A stretch of DNA of 64,000 nucleotides, taken from positions 1 through 64,000 of the forward strand of contig PAPI01000027.1 of NCBI GenBank assembly GCA_002708845.1, read 5' to 3'. Below are positions 54,429 to 62,636 of this stretch, piece after piece; the stretch's first letter is position 1, and every line of letters begins with the position of its first letter. This DNA is from Leeuwenhoekiella sp. (GTDB taxonomy: Bacteria > Bacteroidota > Bacteroidia > Flavobacteriales > Flavobacteriaceae). The notes beneath the pieces are model-generated. The model made no database searches and was not told the origin of the DNA. It saw nothing but the letters and a program-made list of their open reading frames with translations. The translations under genes and the position numbers were made by a program.

Positions 54429-55583
54429 ATGACTTTTCCCATTAGAATCAGTATCACTTTTTTATACTTGGTATATCTGGTTTATGCCGGGATCACTGCT
54501 TTTGCACAAGAAACCTATCACGAATTTGATAATGAAAATCCCATTTGGAGCGATAATGAAGGCATACATATAAATGCTCACGGCGGTGGGATACTTCGTG
54601 TTAAGAACCGCTACTATTGGTTTGGGGAGCATAAAAGTAGTGGACAAAATGGTAATAAAGCTTTTACCGGAGTTCATGTATACTCATCTCCAGATTTATA
54701 CAATTGGAATGATGAAGGTATCGCACTTGAGATGCTTACTGATGTGGATAGCAAACTACAGAAAGGGGCCATCGTTGAGCGACCCAAAGTTATTTATAAC
54801 AACAATACCGGTAAATATGTGATGTGGTTTCATCACGAATTAAAAGATCAGGGCTACAGTGCTGCTCTGACGGGTGTAGCAGTTGCAGATAATGTAACCG
54901 GGCCGTATACCTATTTAGATAGCTTCAGAATTCATCCCGGGGTATGGCCGTTAAATTTTACTAAAGAACAACGTGAAAAGGCTGAAAAGCTATTCAATCA
55001 GCAAGAAATAAATCTTAATGATTATGCGGCAGAAGGTGTTTTTTTAATTCGTGATTTTAATGAAGGCCAGATGTCACGTGATATGACTCTTTTTGTAGAT
55101 GACGATGGGACGGCCTACCATATAACCGCCTCAGAAAATAATAGAACCTTACTTATTTCAAAACTTGCTGACGATTATTTAAGTCTTACTAATGACTATA
55201 TCAGGGTATTTCCGGGAGGTAAGAATGAAGCCCCAGCTGTTTTCAAAAGAAAGGGAAAGTATTATATGATTACTTCAGGTTTAACGGGTTGGAACCCTAA
55301 TCCAGCCCGTTCTGGAGTTTCAGACTCTATGTTAGGTGCCTGGAAATCTTTAGGCAACCCGGTTCAGGGAACGCAGGAACAGGAAAAAACAACGTTCCAC
55401 AGTCAAAGCACCTTTATCATTCCGGTTGCGGGCTATGATGATGCCTATATTTTTATGGCCGATCGTTGGAAGCCTAAAAATGCAATTGAAGGTGAATACA
55501 TATGGTTACCCATTGAGTTTGAAGATGGCATACCCATTTTAAAATGGTATGCGCAATGGGACCTGAGTTTCTTTGAAAAATAA
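54429..55583 (+). CDS. glycoside hydrolase family 43-like protein
   Basis: 384 residues from the ATG at 54429, which opens a signal peptide (to ITAFAQ); a TTG at 54387 is in frame but gives a worse leader. Five-bladed propeller of GH43 type. INAHGGGILRVKNRYYWFGE replaces the usual first-blade Asp block, SRDMTLFVDDDG has the pKa-tuning Asp, and EAPAVFKRKGKYYMITSG the acid Glu. This pattern reminds me of subfamily GH43_24 (exo-beta-1,3-galactanases, which lack the catalytic base). Sulfatase neighbours suit a sulfated galactan. Operon position between two sulfatases; it ends 11 bp before sulfatase 2. Confidence 0.75.
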   Translation: MTFPIRISITFLYLVYLVYAGITAFAQETYHEFDNENPIWSDNEGIHINAHGGGILRVKNRYYWFGEHKSSGQNGNKAFTGVHVYSSPDLYNWNDEGIALEMLTDVDSKLQKGAIVERPKVIYNNNTGKYVMWFHHELKDQGYSAALTGVAVADNVTGPYTYLDSFRIHPGVWPLNFTKEQREKAEKLFNQQEINLNDYAAEGVFLIRDFNEGQMSRDMTLFVDDDGTAYHITASENNRTLLISKLADDYLSLTNDYIRVFPGGKNEAPAVFKRKGKYYMITSGLTGWNPNPARSGVSDSMLGAWKSLGNPVQGTQEQEKTTFHSQSTFIIPVAGYDDAYIFMADRWKPKNAIEGEYIWLPIEFEDGIPILKWYAQWDLSFFEK

Positions 55584-55594
55584 TTATATACGTG

Positions 55595-57031
55595 ATGATG
55601 AGGCTAAAACACTTCTTAACACTCTTTGGATTATGTGCCGCCGTAATTTCGTGCAAAACAAAGGCAGAAAAGCTGCAAAATACACCTGTCGTCCAAAGCC
55701 CAGCTCTACCTAATGTTATTATCATCCTTATTGATGATGCAGGTTTCGCTGATTTTGGCTTTATGGGATCTGAAGATTTAGAAACCCCTCGAATTGATGA
55801 GTTGGCCGCAAGTGGTGTTGTGTTTACCGATGCCCACGTGAGTGCTACCGTCTGTGCACCATCTCGTGCGGGGCTTATGACTGGTAAATATCAGCAACGC
55901 TTTGGTTTCGAAGCAAATGGTACTGGAGGTATAGGGCTTCGTGATGAAGCAGTTACTATGGCTGATGTTTTTCAGTCCAATGGTTACAACACCTACGCTT
56001 TGGGCAAGTGGCATTTAGGTGAGGAAAAATCAGATCACCCCAATCAACGAGGCTTTGATGAATTCTATGGTTTTCTAAGCGGAAGCAGGTCGTATTTTCT
56101 GCTTAAAGATCCGGGTGAAAAAAATATGCTTCAGTACAACGGGGAGCAGGTAGTTTTTGAAGGCTATCTTACTGATGTTTTAGGAGACCAAAGTACACGA
56201 TTTATTGAAGAGTCAAAAGAGACTCCATTTTTTATGTATTTAGCCTACAACGCTGTTCATACTCCAATGGAAGCAAAGGCGGAAGATTTGGAAAAATACA
56301 GGAACCATCCCCGTCAGGATTTAGCCGCTATGACCTGGTCATTAGATCAGAATGTAGGTAAGCTTATCGATAAATTAGAGGATTTAGGGCTGCGTCAAAA
56401 TACGCTGATTTACTTTTTAAGCGATAATGGTGGGGCTCATAACAATCAGTCTCAAAACGGTATGCTTAAAGGATGGAAAGGCAATCACTTTGAAGGTGGG
56501 CACCGGGTTCCATTTATCTTAAGTTATCCCTCAAAGGTAGTGTCGGGTAAAACCTTTGACGGACTCAGCTCTTCGTTAGATATTTTTAAAACATCAGTAG
56601 CAGCCACATCTCTTAAAGTACCGAAGGATCTTCAGCTTGACGGAGTAGATCTATTGCCCTATCTAAACGGTGAACTACAGGGTGACCCACATCAGGAATT
56701 GTTCTGGCGAAAACTTGAAGAATCTGCGGCGCGTATGGGTGCTTATAAAACCGTTAGGCTAGAAAATTTGAAAACGGTGCTGTACAATCTTGAAGAAAAT
56801 CTAAAGGAAACAGAGAATCTGGCCGATTCTAATTTGGCAATGCTTAAAGAACTGGAAGAGGCCTACCACAAATGGGAAGAAACTCTCATTTCTCCGCTTT
56901 GGGATGAAGGAGATGAGTGGATGGATGTTACCTACGAAATTCAAAAAAGTTTGATGCAGAACACAGAACCTTTATACAAAGACATCTTTGATCCTAATTT
57001 TAAGACAGGTCGTAAATACATTAAACGTTGA
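55595..57031 (+). CDS. lipoprotein sulfatase 2 (family S1)
   Basis: 478 residues; of GTG-ATG-ATG at 55592-55600 I take the first ATG. The lipobox ends in AVISC, Cys20, so the enzyme is membrane anchored. Cys87 in CAPSR is the formylglycine site; IDDAGFADFGFMGS, GKWHLGEE and LSDNGGAH are the metal and sulfate motifs. The phrase HVSATVCAPSRAGLMTGKYQ looks like S1_19, a family with carrageenan sulfatases; this assignment is from memory of the pattern only. Substrate: probably the same glycan as for the neighbours. Confidence 0.88.
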   Translation: MMRLKHFLTLFGLCAAVISCKTKAEKLQNTPVVQSPALPNVIIILIDDAGFADFGFMGSEDLETPRIDELAASGVVFTDAHVSATVCAPSRAGLMTGKYQQRFGFEANGTGGIGLRDEAVTMADVFQSNGYNTYALGKWHLGEEKSDHPNQRGFDEFYGFLSGSRSYFLLKDPGEKNMLQYNGEQVVFEGYLTDVLGDQSTRFIEESKETPFFMYLAYNAVHTPMEAKAEDLEKYRNHPRQDLAAMTWSLDQNVGKLIDKLEDLGLRQNTLIYFLSDNGGAHNNQSQNGMLKGWKGNHFEGGHRVPFILSYPSKVVSGKTFDGLSSSLDIFKTSVAATSLKVPKDLQLDGVDLLPYLNGELQGDPHQELFWRKLEESAARMGAYKTVRLENLKTVLYNLEENLKETENLADSNLAMLKELEEAYHKWEETLISPLWDEGDEWMDVTYEIQKSLMQNTEPLYKDIFDPNFKTGRKYIKR

Positions 57032-57429
57032 TTTTAAAATGCTGCGCTTCACCTGGTATATTATTTTTAACCTGAAGGTGCTTGTATTTCTTAATATGAA
57101 CTGTACAATACCTCAATAATAAGGGATTTTCAATGTGGTAAGAGACTTTTGGTATTTGCTTCAACAGAAAAAGCATCTTCTCCTAAACTTCTCAGTCTTG
57201 CAAAGTTTCGGTATCTGTAGTAGTTAATTCCCAGTTGTTACCGTTTTTTTTGCAAAACTATTCCGTCATTAATGGCGATCGCAATTACCATTTAAGAAAA
57301 GGACCTACAAACCTGGAATAAAAGTAAAATACACTTACCTATAACTAGTCTTACGGTAGCAGATAGGTTTAACCGGGTAATTCATAGAGTAAAAGATAGG
57401 ATAAATGGAAACCTAGCTCCCATGCTCTG
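57032..57429. other. intergenic region between convergent sulfatase genes
   Basis: 398 bp. Beyond a weak inverted repeat AGCACCTTCAGGTT near 57065-57095 I see no gene, tRNA or strong terminator. Stop codons interrupt all frames. Confidence 0.5.
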
Positions 57430-59004
57430 TTAGGACTGCAGTAAAGCTTGTACCTGATTAGCTAGATCGGCCTTAACTTTTTCGTATGCTATATTCTCAG
57501 CAACATTTTCCCATTCATAGGGGTCATTCTCATGATCATAAAGTTCTTCCTGCCCGTTGTTGTATATGATATAGCGATATCTTTTCGTACGATAGGAGTA
57601 ATTTTGTTTTTCTTTAGCCACCTCATTTCCATAATTTCCTACAACTGTGAGCGCACCCTGCGGACCCTGCCATTTGGCATTGCCTTCTATAAGTGGCCGT
57701 AAAGAAAAACCTCCTAATTTTCCACCATTTTCGTTTTTTGTATGAAAACCACTCAGATCACAATAGTCAGCCAGTGTAGGAAAAATATCAATCAAAGAAA
57801 CGGGTTGCTCCACCTGTTTACCACCTGTTAATTTGGGAGGTTTAATAATCATAGGGATTCGTGCACTTTCCTCCCAGGGTGAATTTTTAAATAAATAATT
57901 TTTTTCTCCCATTTGCCAACCGTGATCACTGGTAAATACAATAATCGTATTTGAAGCTAAGCTGCTATCATTTAACGCTTCTATAACCTTCCCAACTTGT
58001 TCGTCTACAAAGGCAACACAAGCTAAATAGGCCTGTAAGAAATGCTTTAAGGCGAGTTCACGGTCTCCACCAAAAGATTGGACTAACAAGTCAAAGTACC
58101 GTGGCCCTTTATTATCTCTGCTACTATCAAAATTATTTTCATAGAACGTATCAGTAGTGTCATTTGGAATCCAGTTTGAAAGTATGAGATTTTCAATAGG
58201 GAATTTATCAAAGTACTTTTGAGGGGCGTGAAGTGGAGTATGTGGCCTTACAAAGCCTAAGCCCATAAAAAAAGGTTTTTCTAAAGCCTTGGAAGAAAGT
58301 TCATTGATTCTCTTTATAGCCCAGTTTGCGTGTAACTCATCTTGCATAGGATCACGTTCCTGATCAGTTACATAATTCATAGGCTTCAGATCTTTACCAT
58401 AAACCCACCCACCATGATTTTTTTTATCAGTTAAATTTTGATTAAATGCAAGACTGCCAAAAGAGCCGTCAATAGGTCCTATACTGTGATACGGTTCAGG
58501 AACCTCAGGATGAGCAGTAACCTCATTGCCGTCATAGAAAACCGGGCCATAGTTGTATCTAAGAGGCAAGCCCCATTCGTCCCAGTCTTCGCTTATATGA
58601 GAGTGACTTATCTTACCTGTACCCAATGTGTAATAACCATTTTCCTGAAAAAATCTGATTAGGGTTTTATTATTTTTTAAAACTGGCTGCTTCTTTAAAT
58701 CGGTCCATCCAAAATCTCCTGATTGATGCGGATAAACCCCAGTGAGCAAACTGTTACGGGAGGGAGAACAAACAGGCACATTGGATTGCGCATTTATAAA
58801 ACGAACTCCTGATGCAGCCAGCTTATCTATATTTGGGGTTAGAGCTTGTGGGTGACCCCCAAAAACGCCTTCGTAATCGTTGAGATCATCACAGATTATG
58901 AAGAGCACGTTTGGTCTTTTAGCATCTTGACATACTCCTTCTGATATGTTCAGGATACATAAGAATGAAATTAGATTAGAAAAAAAAGAAATATAGTTTT
59001 TCAT
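57430..59004 (-). CDS. secreted sulfatase 3 (iduronate-2-sulfatase-like, family S1)
   Basis: 524 residues with a signal peptide (to about residue 25). FIICDDLNDYEGVFGGHP at the start and CSPSRNSLLTG with Cys79 as formylglycine site match the iduronate-2-sulfatase-like group (S1_7). GTGKISHSH, GLGFVRPHTPLHAP and TSDHGWQMGEK are group-typical. In marine bacteria members act on sulfated galactans such as carrageenan as well as glycosaminoglycans. Operon with the beta-helix gene 9 bp upstream. Confidence 0.88.
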   Translation of the reverse strand: MKNYISFFSNLISFLCILNISEGVCQDAKRPNVLFIICDDLNDYEGVFGGHPQALTPNIDKLAASGVRFINAQSNVPVCSPSRNSLLTGVYPHQSGDFGWTDLKKQPVLKNNKTLIRFFQENGYYTLGTGKISHSHISEDWDEWGLPLRYNYGPVFYDGNEVTAHPEVPEPYHSIGPIDGSFGSLAFNQNLTDKKNHGGWVYGKDLKPMNYVTDQERDPMQDELHANWAIKRINELSSKALEKPFFMGLGFVRPHTPLHAPQKYFDKFPIENLILSNWIPNDTTDTFYENNFDSSRDNKGPRYFDLLVQSFGGDRELALKHFLQAYLACVAFVDEQVGKVIEALNDSSLASNTIIVFTSDHGWQMGEKNYLFKNSPWEESARIPMIIKPPKLTGGKQVEQPVSLIDIFPTLADYCDLSGFHTKNENGGKLGGFSLRPLIEGNAKWQGPQGALTVVGNYGNEVAKEKQNYSYRTKRYRYIIYNNGQEELYDHENDPYEWENVAENIAYEKVKADLANQVQALLQS

Positions 59005-59013
59005 AGAATAGAT

Positions 59014-60651
59014 TTAATGAGGTTGAATAGCTCCTAAAAAGGGAAATGAAATTTTATTGCCTAACAAATCCCTTTCTAATTCTAGACCCAAAAACAAACC
59101 AATCGTATCATTGGGGATTTTATTGATTTCTTTGGTTTTGAGCGTCACTAATTTTTTATTTGATGGTATATAACTATCTATATTTATTTTACCATCATTT
59201 GCAATACCAGGATCTCCGTAAATAGGATTAGAGTCTTTGAATGAAATTTTTTGTGGCCAGCTTTTAGGGCTGTAGAATAAATTAGTACCAAAAATCACAT
59301 TGGCTGCTGCAGTACCCCCTTCTTTTGCAGGTTTGTACTGGTCTCCAAGAACCATTTCGGTGTTTCCTTTTATGTAAAAAATATTATTTGCAATGAGGAT
59401 ACCGTTGCTTGATTTTTCGATAGCGATTTTGGGCGTGTAGCTTCCGTCAGAATAAATAGTATTATTATAAAAATAGGTGTTTACAGGGCCTTTACGCGGT
59501 TTGTCATTGCCTTGATAACCACTCAGCCAAAAGATTTTTCCTTCCTGAAAAGCACCGTCTTTACCTTTGGTACGATTACCGTCATTGATGCTGAGATTAT
59601 ATCGATAGGCACAGTTGTAATTATTACCTAAAATCTCACAAAATCCACCCGCGTTGTAAGCGGAGATGTTGTATTGTAAAACAATATTGTCGCAATTAAA
59701 ATCGATATGCGCTCCGGCAGAGTCACCAGGACCGTTTGCATATAAAAATTTATTCTTTTCAATCAAAACCTGCGACGATCCCCAGGTCCACAGACCGCTG
59801 CCGCGACCCCATTTGCGGCTGTCGTCAACGCTTCCCGAATGCGAAATAAAATTATCAGCAACGTAAACCGATGCGACTTCAGACATTTGAATGCCAGGCC
59901 CGCCGGTTTTGTAAACCTGATTATTAAATATTTCAATATTTGTAATATTCTGATTACTGCCGGTGAGTTTAATACCGGTATGACTTACGTCTGAAACACT
60001 GCATCCGGAGATACGCACCTTCCTGATTCTGGCACGGGGATTATCACTAATAAGGCGTATTCCCCAACCGTAGGCTTGTGTTCCATTTGCGGTATTGACT
60101 TCATCAGCACCACGCGTAAAGCCTTTGTTTTCGTGAAAAATTTCTTTCAAAGTCAAATTTTTCAATACAATATTACTGGTGCTGCCCTCGCCCTGCGTAT
60201 TAATTAAGACACCGCAGGTCATATTATGATTGGGTTTTAAGCCGGTATAACCATCGCCTGTGATAATCAGTTTATTAAGCTCTACGTAGGAGCAATTTTG
60301 GATTTGAATACCGTAGCTGAAATTTTTAAAATCGATTAGCGCAGGAGCATCAAGCAAATTAGCGTCCCAGTTTTTTGAACCGATGTAAATGGGATTTTGC
60401 TCCTCACCATCTAAATTATTTAGTATCAAGCTTCCGTAGAAAGCTTCCCCGTTTGCCAGAAATACAGAGTCACCTGCTTTGAGATTCAGTTGATTGATTT
60501 TTTCCAGACTTTGAAAGGCTTCTGCCTTGCTTAAACCGGTATGGGTATCATCACCCAGAATGGGATGTACGTAATAGGAATGAGAATAGGTCCTGGTAAA
60601 AATCAGGAAGGCGAAAAAAACCAAAAACTTTCGGTTAAACATAAAATTCAT
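59014..60651 (-). CDS. right-handed parallel beta-helix protein
   Basis: 545 residues with a signal peptide (about 1-23, ending TRTYSHS). Many N-ladder coils (ITNIEIFNNQVYKTGGPGI, ASVYVADNFISHSG, SQVLIEKNKFLYANGPG, NGILIANNIFYIKG) form a right-handed parallel beta-helix like those in polysaccharide lyases, GH28 and carrageenases. The opening YYVHPILGDDTHTGLSKAEAF is common in exported pectate-lyase-like proteins. I cannot name catalytic residues. In this locus it is most likely the backbone-cleaving enzyme or a glycan-binding protein. Confidence 0.75.
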   Translation of the reverse strand: MNFMFNRKFLVFFAFLIFTRTYSHSYYVHPILGDDTHTGLSKAEAFQSLEKINQLNLKAGDSVFLANGEAFYGSLILNNLDGEEQNPIYIGSKNWDANLLDAPALIDFKNFSYGIQIQNCSYVELNKLIITGDGYTGLKPNHNMTCGVLINTQGEGSTSNIVLKNLTLKEIFHENKGFTRGADEVNTANGTQAYGWGIRLISDNPRARIRKVRISGCSVSDVSHTGIKLTGSNQNITNIEIFNNQVYKTGGPGIQMSEVASVYVADNFISHSGSVDDSRKWGRGSGLWTWGSSQVLIEKNKFLYANGPGDSAGAHIDFNCDNIVLQYNISAYNAGGFCEILGNNYNCAYRYNLSINDGNRTKGKDGAFQEGKIFWLSGYQGNDKPRKGPVNTYFYNNTIYSDGSYTPKIAIEKSSNGILIANNIFYIKGNTEMVLGDQYKPAKEGGTAAANVIFGTNLFYSPKSWPQKISFKDSNPIYGDPGIANDGKINIDSYIPSNKKLVTLKTKEINKIPNDTIGLFLGLELERDLLGNKISFPFLGAIQPH

Positions 60652-60912
60652 AGGTAAAACTTAGAATAAAAATTACTTCATAGCGCTTCACGGAAATTAG
60701 GAATTTATGCAGGCTTTAAACTAGTTGTATCATTCAGTTGCGGGTATAAAACGTTCAATAGCCTGTTTTTTTTAAAAAATACCCCTAATTATCAGTCATC
60801 TGATGGTACAAATGACTAAAACGCCCTTTTTACCCCCTCCGCTGCATTAATGATACCCCTTACCCCTAAGCGGCTAAACTAAATTTGATACTAAGATTTA
60901 AAGATTCAGATC
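60652..60912. promoter_or_regulatory. divergent promoter region of the sulfatase locus with TACCCC motifs
   Basis: 261 bp between the leftward beta-helix operon and rightward sulfatase 4. TACCCC occurs four times in the same direction: TACCCCTAA at 60780, TACCCCC at 60831, ATACCCC at 60853 and TACCCCTAA again at 60861. They may be binding sites for the regulator encoded at 62637; no experiment supports that here. Confidence 0.4.
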
Positions 60913-62493
60913 ATGTCAAAGTATTGTATCGGCCTTTTAGGTTTTATGCTATTTCAGCTTTCCTGTAAAAATGTTCAGGAATCCAGTACTAGTCGAAGTG
61001 ATACGTCTACCGATGTCCAGCCCAACATTGTCATTTTTTATGTTGATGATTTGGGTTACGGCGATTTAGGCGTATACGGTGCTCAGGGTGTTAATACTCC
61101 TAATGTAGATAAGCTTGCCGCAAATGGGGTGGTGTTTACCGATGCGCACAGTACTTCAGCTACTTGCACCCCATCACGATATTCTCTACTTACCGGGCAG
61201 TATGCGTTTAGAAATAATGCTTCGGTGTTACCGGGCGACGCTCCTTTAATTATTGATCCAGGCTTGGAGACCTTGCCAAAAATGTTGAAGCGGACCGGTT
61301 ATCGTACGGGAGTAGTGGGTAAATGGCATTTAGGTTTGGGTAACGGGGATGTAGATTGGAACACAACTATCAAGCCGGGCCCCTTTGAAACCGGGTTCGA
61401 CTATAGTTTTCTTATTCCCGCAACCGGTGATCGGGTTCCTTCAGTCTATTTGGAGAATGATAGGGTAGTAGGCTTGAGTAAAAGCGAAGCGCCTCTTGAG
61501 GTAAATTATTCGCGGAAAATAGGAAATTTTCCGGATGGAATACAAAACCCTGAACTATTAAGGCAACCGGCCGATCCCGAACACAGCAATACCGTTGTAA
61601 ATGGAATAAGTCGCATTGGGTTTATGACGGGGGGAGCTAGTGCATATTGGAACGATGAAGATTTTGCAGATGTTCTTACCGCTAAGGCAGACACCTTTAT
61701 AAGCGAAAAAGCAGAAGAGCCTTTCTTTTTATTTTTCTCCTTTCACGATATTCACGTTCCGCGTTTACCGCACCCGCGGTTTCAGGGGAAAAGTACCATG
61801 GGCCCCAGAGGAGATGCCATCGTACAAATGGACTGGATTACCGGAAAAGTTATTGAAAGTTTAAGGCAAAGAAATCTGTTAGAGAATACTTTGATCATTT
61901 TTACCAGCGATAATGGCCCTGTATTAAATGACGGTTATGAAGATCAGGCTGTTGAATTGTTGGGCGAGCATAAGCCGGGCGGTATATATAGAGGTGGTAA
62001 ATACAGTGCCTTTGAGGCCGGTACCCGCGTACCCACAATTGTTTACTGGGAAGGAAAGGCTATCCCAGGCGTGAATGAGGCGCTTATTAGTCAGGTAGAT
62101 TTTTATGCTTCGTTAGCAAACCTTACCGCATCTCCGTTAAAAAAGGGGGAGGCCATTGATAGTAAGAATCTTTCTGATGTTTTACTGGGGAGATCAATTG
62201 ACGGCAGGTCTGTTCTGGTTGAGGAATCTTTTACATTGGCGCTTCGTAATAAAAATTGGAAATTTATTGATGCTCTACCCAGAAAAAAAAACCTACCAAC
62301 ATTTATAGCCCGAAAAGGTATTGAAGACGGAGCGAGTTATAAAATGCAATTGTACGATATTAATACCGACCCTTCAGAAAAAGTTAATGTAGCTCAAGAC
62401 CATCCGGAGCTGGTAAATAGGTTTAAAAATCAACTCGATTCCATTCGAAATCTTAAATCGATTTTAGCAAGGAAGGTAGCATCCGACAGTTAA
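60913..62493 (+). CDS. lipoprotein sulfatase 4 (arylsulfatase-like, family S1)
   Basis: 526 residues; lipobox LFQLSC with Cys18. Cys85 of CTPSR is the formylglycine site; IFYVDDLGYGDLGVYGAQ, GKWHLGLG, HDIHVPRLPH and TSDNGPVLN are the metal and sulfate motifs. The pattern LLTGQYAFRN with AASLP-like VLPG suggests the arylsulfatase group around S1_15, unverified. Own promoter region shared with the beta-helix operon. Confidence 0.88.
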   Translation: MSKYCIGLLGFMLFQLSCKNVQESSTSRSDTSTDVQPNIVIFYVDDLGYGDLGVYGAQGVNTPNVDKLAANGVVFTDAHSTSATCTPSRYSLLTGQYAFRNNASVLPGDAPLIIDPGLETLPKMLKRTGYRTGVVGKWHLGLGNGDVDWNTTIKPGPFETGFDYSFLIPATGDRVPSVYLENDRVVGLSKSEAPLEVNYSRKIGNFPDGIQNPELLRQPADPEHSNTVVNGISRIGFMTGGASAYWNDEDFADVLTAKADTFISEKAEEPFFLFFSFHDIHVPRLPHPRFQGKSTMGPRGDAIVQMDWITGKVIESLRQRNLLENTLIIFTSDNGPVLNDGYEDQAVELLGEHKPGGIYRGGKYSAFEAGTRVPTIVYWEGKAIPGVNEALISQVDFYASLANLTASPLKKGEAIDSKNLSDVLLGRSIDGRSVLVEESFTLALRNKNWKFIDALPRKKNLPTFIARKGIEDGASYKMQLYDINTDPSEKVNVAQDHPELVNRFKNQLDSIRNLKSILARKVASDS

Positions 62494-62636
62494 AATTTAA
62501 GATTTTTTCTACCCATACACCTTAATTTTTTAGAGGACTGATCAAAATGATAAAAGCATTTTCGAATGATTGATTTAACATTATTTTTACTATAACGTTT
62601 TCATTCTGTATTTTGAATTTAAGATAAAAAACAACT

